DNA of 10,064 nucleotides. Origin: an uncultured Oscillospiraceae bacterium. Its GTDB lineage: Bacteria > Bacillota > Clostridia > Oscillospirales > Oscillospiraceae. Both the position numbers and the translations under genes were made by a program. Shown here one piece after another: positions 6,324-10,064 of this stretch (positions are counted from its first letter, which is position 1; every line of letters begins with the position of its first letter). The stretch covers positions 1 to 10,064 of the forward strand of contig CAKTNW010000053.1 in the NCBI GenBank assembly GCA_934589145.1, in the 5' to 3' direction. The notes under the pieces were generated by a model that had not been told where the DNA came from, did no database searches, and worked only from the letters and a program-made list of their open reading frames with translations.

Positions 6324-6354
6324 TTGACTCTCACGTTACGTCATAGTGTATGAT
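6324..6354 (+). promoter_or_regulatory. MerR-type promoter/operator of the protease-regulator operon
   Basis: TTGACT (6324-6329) and TATGAT (6349-6354) are separated by 19 bases, longer than the normal 17. The spacer region holds an imperfect dyad centred on 6337: bases 6327-6336 against 6338-6347 match at 8 of 10 pairs, with the core ACGTTACGT. Long spacers with a dyad between the hexamers are the hallmark of MerR-family targets, and the second gene of this operon encodes a MerR/TipAL-type regulator, so autoregulation is likely. Confidence 0.7.
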
Positions 6355-6396
6355 AACGCCATGTTCGGACATGAGAAACAAAATGGAGGCTTTACC

Positions 6397-7305
6397 ATGA
6401 AAATTACAGCGATCCGGTCTGACCGGATTTATTGGGATATGATGACTGCGCTTCCCGCCGAAAAGGAAAATATCTATCGGAACAGGCTGATGAAGCCCTT
6501 TGCGTTTAAGTGGGCGTGTGTTGGGATTCCCTTGACGGCAGCGCAGGAGGGCGGCTATGACGTGGTTTCTGCCGCCGCAATGAGCGGCTTTTATGCCCCG
6601 GCACAGATCACGGAGGCTCGCCGGACGGAGATTGAAAAAATCAGCGGCGATTCCTTTTGGGAAAGCTGTGAGGCCAGCATCCGTGATACGCTTCTTGGCT
6701 TTGAGCAGCACGGTATTCAGCTCCCGAAGCAGAAGTATGTGTTTACGGTCGTGCTGAGCGACCCGCAAAGTCCTATGACCGTGATGGCAGGAGACTACTG
6801 CGGCGATGGCGGTATTCCCGGCTATATTATCGGTTCTATTGTGCCGAATGAACGGTCGCTCCGCCTGCTGCCTGTGGCGTTGGCACATGAAACGAATCAT
6901 AATGTCCGCTGGCAGTTTATGCAATGGAGCAATCATATCACGCTGGCTGACATGATCGTATCGGAGGGGCTGGCAGAAACACTTGCAGCTAAAATGTTCG
7001 GCGAGGATAAAGTTGGCAAATGGGTCAGCGAAACGACACCGGAGGTGCTTCAGGAAACCATCAAGCCGCTTGTCCTGAAAAACTTGATGACGGATGATTT
7101 TCAGACGCTTTCTTCGTATCTTTACGGTGATGAGATCATGTCCCTGCGCGGCGGTCAGCCCATTGGTATGCCATACTGCGGCGGATATGCCTGCGGGTAT
7201 GCGCTGATCGGCCATTATCTGAAAAAGACCGGAGTATCTATTTACGATGCGACCATCACGCCGACAGAAGAAATTTTGAAGCAATCGGAGGACTTTTGGA
7301 AATGA
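6397..7305 (+). CDS. DUF2268/YjaZ-like putative zinc protease
   Basis: The 302-residue protein carries an HExxH zinc-metalloprotease motif (HETNH, residues 164-168) inside ALAHETNHNVRWQF, and a following VSEGLAE (188-194) that can supply the third zinc ligand. This pattern and the length fit the DUF2268 family (Bacillus YjaZ-like predicted Zn-dependent proteases), whose substrates are mostly unknown. There is no signal peptide or membrane segment, so it is probably cytosolic. The start at 6397 is chosen because GGAGG (6385-6389) lies 7 bases upstream; an in-frame extension to 6346 would begin inside the promoter. The gene overlaps the following MerR-family gene by 4 bases (ATGA), so the two are translated together. 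The assignment is by motif and general similarity, not by alignment. Confidence 0.82.
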   Translation: MKITAIRSDRIYWDMMTALPAEKENIYRNRLMKPFAFKWACVGIPLTAAQEGGYDVVSAAAMSGFYAPAQITEARRTEIEKISGDSFWESCEASIRDTLLGFEQHGIQLPKQKYVFTVVLSDPQSPMTVMAGDYCGDGGIPGYIIGSIVPNERSLRLLPVALAHETNHNVRWQFMQWSNHITLADMIVSEGLAETLAAKMFGEDKVGKWVSETTPEVLQETIKPLVLKNLMTDDFQTLSSYLYGDEIMSLRGGQPIGMPYCGGYACGYALIGHYLKKTGVSIYDATITPTEEILKQSEDFWK

Positions 7306-8030
7306 AAGTCAGCGACGTGGCAAAACTGACGGGCGTTACCGTTCGTACCTTGCATTACTATGATGAAATCGGCTTACTTCCGCCGAGCGAAGTCACGAGC
7401 AGCGGATACCGGGTCTACAATGATGCTGATTTGGAAATTTTACAGCAAATTTTGTTTTTTCGGGAGTTGGACTTTTCACTGGAGGACATCCGGGCGATCA
7501 TGCAGAATCCAGCTTATGAAAAAGAGACTGCTTTGCAAAAGCAGAAAGCACTTCTGGTGCAAAAGCGGGACAGGCTGGATCGACTGATCGCCCTTGTGGA
7601 CAAGACCTTGAAAGGAGAACGAGACATGAGCTTCAAACAATTTGATACAACAAAGATAGACGAGACAAAGCAGCAATATGCAGCAGAGGCCAAGCAGCGT
7701 TGGGGTAACACCGCTGCCTATGCTGAGTATGAAAAGAAATCTGCCGGCTATAGCACCGTTCAGCAAAAGATGCTTGATGGCGAAGGTGCCGCAATTTTGA
7801 ATGAGTTTGGCAAAAATCGCACACTCCCACCGGACAGCCCTCAAGCGCAGGCGCTTGTGAAAAAGTGGCAGGCTTACATTACGGACAACTACTACAACTG
7901 CACAAAGGAGATCCTTTCCTGCCTCGCCCAGATGTATGTGGGAGACGAGCGTTTTACGCAGCACATTGACCAGTACGGTGCCGGGACGGCAGCTTTTATG
8001 GCGGCGGCAATAGGAGTCTATACAGCCTGA
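7302..8030 (+). CDS. MerR-family regulator with TipAS-type ligand-binding domain
   Basis: The 242-residue protein begins with a MerR winged helix-turn-helix (VSDVAKLTGVTVRTLHYYDE, then IGLLPPSE and SGYRVYND, residues 3-41), then a dimerisation helix (about 72-103), then a TipAS-like domain from about residue 109 (YAAEAKQRWGNTAAYAEY and the aromatic-rich C-terminus). Length matches TipAL/Mta-type activators (about 250), which sense antibiotics or other drugs and activate promoters with long spacers. ATG 7302 overlaps the protease stop, with GGAGG at 7287-7291. The promoter at 6324-6354 has the expected MerR architecture. An internal ATG at 7626 (Met109) has AGGAG 8 bases upstream, which could yield a separate TipAS-like short form of 134 residues. 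The ligand is unknown. Confidence 0.92.
   Translation: MKVSDVAKLTGVTVRTLHYYDEIGLLPPSEVTSSGYRVYNDADLEILQQILFFRELDFSLEDIRAIMQNPAYEKETALQKQKALLVQKRDRLDRLIALVDKTLKGERDMSFKQFDTTKIDETKQQYAAEAKQRWGNTAAYAEYEKKSAGYSTVQQKMLDGEGAAILNEFGKNRTLPPDSPQAQALVKKWQAYITDNYYNCTKEILSCLAQMYVGDERFTQHIDQYGAGTAAFMAAAIGVYTA
7613..7628 (+). promoter_or_regulatory. Internal ribosome binding site and start inside the MerR gene
   Basis: AGGAG at 7613-7617 is followed 8 bases later by an in-frame ATG (7626-7628). Initiation here would make the ligand-binding domain alone, as known for tipA of Streptomyces, where TipAS arises from an internal start. The sequence supports this, but it is not proof of use. Confidence 0.5.
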
Positions 8031-8066
8031 AAGCTGGGTCACTATGAGAGGAAACGAAACAAGAGA

Positions 8067-8237
8067 ATGGCACTTCGCCCTATGTCCGATGGAGTGTAGG
8101 ACTACGGCAAGGACGGTCTATTGGGACGCTGGACGCACTATGTAAAATCGCTGCACGGTGACAACAAGCTGATGAAGGAGTTGCTCTGCGACTATCGTAC
8201 GCTTCCCGCCCTCATTGTTTCTTACACACAGGGGTAA
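8067..8237 (+). pseudogene. Broken gene fragment (unidentified)
   Basis: In one frame, ATG 8067 reads MALRPMSDGV, then a TAG at 8097-8099, then 45 codons to TAA 8235-8237 (DYGKDGLLGRW, then HYVKSLHGDNKLMKELL and CDYRTLPALIVSYTQG). The downstream part looks like real coding sequence because its composition is protein-like with no rare-codon clutter, but no start codon with a ribosome binding site precedes it. I do not recognise the family. The most likely reading is the C-terminal remnant of a gene cut down by deletion or mutation. Its last 16 bases overlap the convergent hypothetical gene. Confidence 0.4.
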
Positions 8238-8644
8238 TCCAATTGGTCGATTCTAACTTGGCGAAAACCATTTTCTGCGCAAAAATTTTCCGCGTCCTTA
8301 TAGACAACGATTGCGCAGATAATATAAATCCGCAGCATTTTCGCAATATACCCCTCAACGTTAGTGTATCCCATATCAGCGCAGCGATGAATGCTGTACA
8401 TGTACGCCAGCATCCCTGCGCTGACACAATCTGCATAATAACCTTGTCCTTCGTAAATGTGTTTGCGTTTCAGCAACTGGTGAAGCTTCTTCTCTGCAAA
8501 TCCATCATAAGGGAATTTTTCATATAAACCGTTGACTTCCTTTTCACATCTTTCTCTCACCTTTTCCATTGCTCGATAACAATACTCCCCAATCACTTTT
8601 GCGTAATGGCTTTGCGGATAACATTTATGCGTTTTTCCTGTCAT
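8222..8644 (-). CDS. Hypothetical protein, 140 residues
   Basis: I do not recognise this protein. It starts MTGKTHKCYPQSHYAKVIGE, has a charged helical stretch near residues 25-65 (MEKVRERCEKEVNGLYEKF), a central Tyr/Cys/Met-rich region (YYADCVSAGMLAYMYSIHRC, about 88-107) and a hydrophobic helix IYIICAIVVY near 118-127 that is too short and isolated to call a firm membrane span. No catalytic motif is evident. Only a weak purine-rich site (AGAGAGA) lies upstream of the ATG. An extended -10 (TGGTATGAT) at about 8687-8695 on the minus strand could drive it, divergent from the MNT-HEPN pair. Lower GC than the core genes agrees with acquired DNA. The frame is favoured over the opposite-strand frame because it is longer and has a plausible promoter. 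Confidence 0.6.
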   Translation of the reverse strand: MTGKTHKCYPQSHYAKVIGEYCYRAMEKVRERCEKEVNGLYEKFPYDGFAEKKLHQLLKRKHIYEGQGYYADCVSAGMLAYMYSIHRCADMGYTNVEGYIAKMLRIYIICAIVVYKDAENFCAENGFRQVRIDQLDYPCV

Positions 8645-8686
8645 TTTTATTCTCTCTTTCTTTTAAATGGGAACCGTTATCTACAG

Positions 8687-8695
8687 ATCATACCA
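8687..8695 (-). promoter_or_regulatory. Extended -10 promoter for the hypothetical gene
   Basis: The minus strand reads TGGTATGAT, a TGn-extended -10 element, about 43 bases before the ATG. There is no good -35, as is usual for extended -10 promoters. Confidence 0.4.
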
Positions 8696-8723
8696 CATCA
8701 TTCTCAGTTTCATGAAAATTTTC

Positions 8724-8752
8724 TTTTATTCTCTCGCACTTTATGGTATATT
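8724..8752 (+). promoter_or_regulatory. Promoter of the MNT-HEPN operon
   Basis: TATATT (8747-8752) is preceded by TGG, forming an extended -10. A weak -35 (TTTTAT, 8724-8729) sits 17 bases upstream. The element is 21 bases before the ATG at 8774, so the leader would be very short. Confidence 0.5.
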
Positions 8753-8773
8753 GATCTTACAGGAGGTGAGCAC

Positions 8774-9073
8774 ATGGCACCATACAGCATTGAAGATCTT
8801 CGCACGATCGTTTCGCCTATCGCCCAGGCGCACGGCGTTAAGAGCGTTTCTCTTTTCGGTTCCTATTCCAGAGGAACCGCAGACGCCCACAGTGATGTGG
8901 ATCTGAAAATTGAAAAGGGCGCACTGCGCTCACTGTTCCAGATCTGCGGCTTCCGGCTTGCCGTGGAGGATGCGCTGAAGCTGCCGGTCGATCTGGTAAC
9001 CAGTGATTCCTCAGATAAATCGTTTTTGGATATGATCAAGAAAGACGAGGTGTTGCTCTATCGAAATGCGTGA
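8774..9073 (+). CDS. MNT-domain nucleotidyltransferase antitoxin (MntA-like)
   Basis: The 99-residue protein is a minimal nucleotidyltransferase: GS at residues 29-30 in SLFGSYSRGTADAHSDVDL, with Asp41 and Asp43 as the metal-binding DxD and a further Asp73 in LPVDLVT. Size and motif match MntA-type antitoxins, which in characterised MNT-HEPN pairs neutralise the partner by adding AMP units to a tyrosine near its active site. The start at 8774 has a perfect AGGAGG (8761-8766) 7 bases upstream; an upstream in-frame extension to 8606 would cross the promoter. The coding sequence overlaps the HEPN gene by 8 bases, giving strict coupling. The pair sits next to the distal att site, a position that suits element maintenance. 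Confidence 0.9.
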   Translation: MAPYSIEDLRTIVSPIAQAHGVKSVSLFGSYSRGTADAHSDVDLKIEKGALRSLFQICGFRLAVEDALKLPVDLVTSDSSDKSFLDMIKKDEVLLYRNA

Positions 9074-9404
9074 CCGTCTTATTTTGCAGAAGATCATGCT
9101 CTACTGCCAGCGCATTGCCGACAATCTGGAGCGTTATCACCACGACTTTTCCGCTTTTGAGCAGGACTACCTCTTTCAGGACGCCTGTTGCATGTGCGTC
9201 GTTCAAATTGGTGAGCTTGTCTCGCAGCTCTCTGATGAGGTGAAGACACAGAACAAGGCAATTCCTTGGCGGATCATCAAGGACACACGGAATTTTTATG
9301 TCCACGCTTATGGTTCCATCGACATTCTCTCTGTATGGAACACTCTAGTGAATGACATTCCTACTCTGAAAACCGCCTGCGAGGAAATTTTGACCCACTT
9401 TTGA
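9066..9404 (+). CDS. HEPN-domain toxin (HepT-like RNase)
   Basis: The 112-residue, all-helical protein carries the HEPN RNase motif R-x4-H as RNFYVH (Arg75 to His80), followed by A-Y (Tyr82). That tyrosine occupies the place modified by MntA in the characterised MntA/HepT system. QIGELVSQLSDEVK (about 47-60) and IPWRIIKDTRN (66-76) are typical of the HepT family (DUF86). It is expected to cleave RNA, tRNA in known cases, when not modified. It starts inside the antitoxin gene (ATG 9066, antitoxin stop 9071-9073), and is followed by a terminator at 9484. Catalytic residues appear intact, so the pair could be active. Confidence 0.9.
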   Translation: MRDRLILQKIMLYCQRIADNLERYHHDFSAFEQDYLFQDACCMCVVQIGELVSQLSDEVKTQNKAIPWRIIKDTRNFYVHAYGSIDILSVWNTLVNDIPTLKTACEEILTHF

Positions 9405-9407
9405 CCC
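9391..9407 (+). repeat. TGACCC direct-repeat pair near the distal att site
   Basis: TGACCC at 9391-9396 and 9402-9407, 11 bases apart, overlaps the end of the HEPN gene. It resembles the pairs beside each att core (4202/4214 and 9644/9656) and may be the opposite-arm integrase site of the first element. Confidence 0.35.
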
Positions 9408-9483
9408 AGATTGGAACCGGAACAGGCAATTCCGGAACGGAAACAACGGAAAATCCAACCAGAAAACAGCGGTAAACAGCTTG
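9408..9483. other. Short intergenic stretch with reiterated GGAA motifs
   Basis: After the HEPN stop, GGAAC or GGAAA recurs several times (for example near 9413, 9418, 9432, 9438 and 9448). No gene is visible. The reiteration could be simple low-complexity sequence or part of the right arm of the element. Confidence 0.3.
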
Positions 9484-9511
9484 AAACGGAGCCGAAACGG
9501 CTCCGTTTTTT
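9484..9511 (+). terminator. Terminator of the MNT-HEPN operon
   Basis: AAACGGAGCCG (9484-9494) pairs perfectly with 9498-9508 around a 3-base loop and runs into a T-tract (9506-9511). Confidence 0.9.
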
Positions 9512-9523
9512 CTCAGAGACAAC

Positions 9524-9583
9524 CTACGGACCAGAAGGCCGGGGGTTCGAATCCCTCACGGCGTGCCAAAAATCCTCGAAATC
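9524..9583 (+). repeat. Distal att repeat: tRNA-Arg 3' fragment (attR of element 1, left end of element 2)
   Basis: Bases are identical to 4083-4142. The first 45 (9524-9568) are the tRNA-Arg 3' half from the anticodon loop through CCA; no 5' half precedes them, so this is a tRNA remnant and not a gene. The following terminator stem is present with two changes (9584 and 9595). This marks the junction between two tandem elements. Confidence 0.92.
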
Positions 9584-9603
9584 GTAAGATTTCGGGGATT
9601 TTT
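9572..9603 (+). terminator. Terminator hairpin copy behind the tRNA fragment
   Basis: ATCCTCGAAATC (9572-9583) pairs with 9588-9599 around GTAA, with one G-T pair caused by a substitution, and then a T-run. It duplicates the terminator at 4131-4162. Confidence 0.6.
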
Positions 9604-9643
9604 GTTTTGCGTAAGTTTGTTGTTTTCGGATGCTGCTCTTTTC

Positions 9644-9661
9644 TGACCCAAACGCTGACCC
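9644..9661 (+). repeat. TGACCC direct-repeat pair beside the second integrase gene
   Basis: TGACCC at 9644-9649 and 9656-9661 repeats the arrangement at 4202-4219, at the same distance from the att core (61 against 60 bases). Confidence 0.45.
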
Positions 9662-9686
9662 CAACGGGAGCGGATAACGGAAAGGT

Positions 9687-10064
9687 CTATACCGCACGGG
9701 ATAGGATATTTCCCATGGTTTGCGCCGCTTTCAGTTGTGCGTCGGTGGTCACATGGGCGTAGGTGTCCAGGGTGAAACCCGCTGAGTAGTGACCTAGCAT
9801 ACTGCTGACGGTTTTCACGTCTACGCCGTTTTGGAGCGCCATGGTAGCGAAGGTATGTCTCAGGTCATGGAAGCGTATCCTTGGCAGTCCTGCCCGTTTC
9901 AGAACTCTTTGTAGCATATGTAGGACGCTGTCCGGTGACATGGGGCCGCCTGTGGGCGATGGGAATACCCACTCGCTGCCACCAACCTTGCTCTTTTGCA
10001 TTTTCAGTACGTCTATTGCATCTGCCGACAACGGTAGGGTGCGGTAGGCGTTCTTTGTTTTCAG
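9687..10064 (-). CDS. int: Second tyrosine integrase, C-terminal part
   Basis: The frame ends at the stop 9687-9689 and is still open at base 10064, giving the last 125 residues. It contains the catalytic Lys region (LKTKNAYRTLPL), HDLRH, LGH and the nucleophile Tyr in LDTYAHVT; the first catalytic Arg lies outside the window. Compared with the first integrase over the same span, 6 residues differ, while many third codon positions differ. The stop-proximal DNA and arm repeats are nearly unchanged. It is therefore an independently acquired relative and not a recent duplicate. It belongs to a second element inserted in the same tRNA-Arg target and extending to the right. Confidence 0.94.
   Translation of the reverse strand: MKTKNAYRTLPLSADAIDVLKMQKSKVGGSEWVFPSPTGGPMSPDSVLHMLQRVLKRAGLPRIRFHDLRHTFATMALQNGVDVKTVSSMLGHYSAGFTLDTYAHVTTDAQLKAAQTMGNILSRAV

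Noticed and set aside
5553..6353. Several overlapping open frames of 86-212 codons on both strands
   Set aside because: None has a ribosome binding site or recognisable domain, and they pass through the large hairpins. They are kept only as a possible decayed-gene region.
9524..9600. A second tRNA-Arg gene
   Set aside because: Only the 3' half from the anticodon loop is present; the acceptor 5' strand, D-arm and 5' anticodon stem are missing.
9481..9762. A 93-codon plus-strand frame over the distal att site
   Set aside because: It runs through a terminator and a tRNA fragment and into the antisense of the second integrase.
1..10064. CRISPR array or insertion sequence
   Set aside because: No regularly spaced repeats with spacers and no transposase with terminal inverted repeats were seen. 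The only recombinases are the two tyrosine integrases.

Overview
The window looks like a chromosome segment of a Gram-positive, anaerobic gut bacterium of the Clostridia, most likely Oscillospiraceae/Ruminococcaceae. This is inferred from the gene families (phosphate acetyl/butyryltransferase, archaeal/bacterial-type AsnA, a DivIVA-domain protein), strong AGGAGG ribosome binding sites, consensus sigma-A promoters and a GC-rich core codon bias. No species can be named from the sequence alone.

Positions 1 to about 4127 are ordinary core genome. They hold the 3' end of a phosphate acyltransferase gene, a class I PLP aminotransferase with a well-formed promoter and an unusual dyad around its -35 box, asnA (aspartate to asparagine), and, convergent to asnA, a DivIVA-domain coiled-coil gene. 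A complete tRNA-Arg(ACG) follows. Rho-independent hairpins lie after the aminotransferase, between asnA and the DivIVA gene (bidirectional), and after the tRNA.

Positions 4083 to 9583 are an integrated element inserted in the 3' half of that tRNA. A perfect 60-bp direct repeat, from the tRNA anticodon loop into the tRNA terminator, occurs at 4083-4142 and 9524-9583, so the unit is 5,441 bp. It contains, in order: a tyrosine recombinase gene whose 3' end faces the tRNA; about 0.9 kb without a convincing gene but with two large overlapping hairpins and a diverged 44-bp repeat; an operon of a DUF2268/YjaZ-like putative zinc protease and a MerR/TipAL-type regulator, behind a promoter with the long spacer and dyad typical of MerR targets; a broken gene fragment; a convergent hypothetical gene; and an MNT nucleotidyltransferase/HEPN (MntA/HepT-type) toxin-antitoxin pair beside the distal att copy. 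No replication, conjugation or excisionase gene is visible in it.

From 9524 the left end of a second element begins, with the same att repeat, the same TGACCC repeat pair and a second integrase (partial, about 95% identical in protein over the visible 125 residues) running off the window. The locus is therefore a tandem array of related integrative elements in one tRNA-Arg gene. The distal element continues beyond base 10064.
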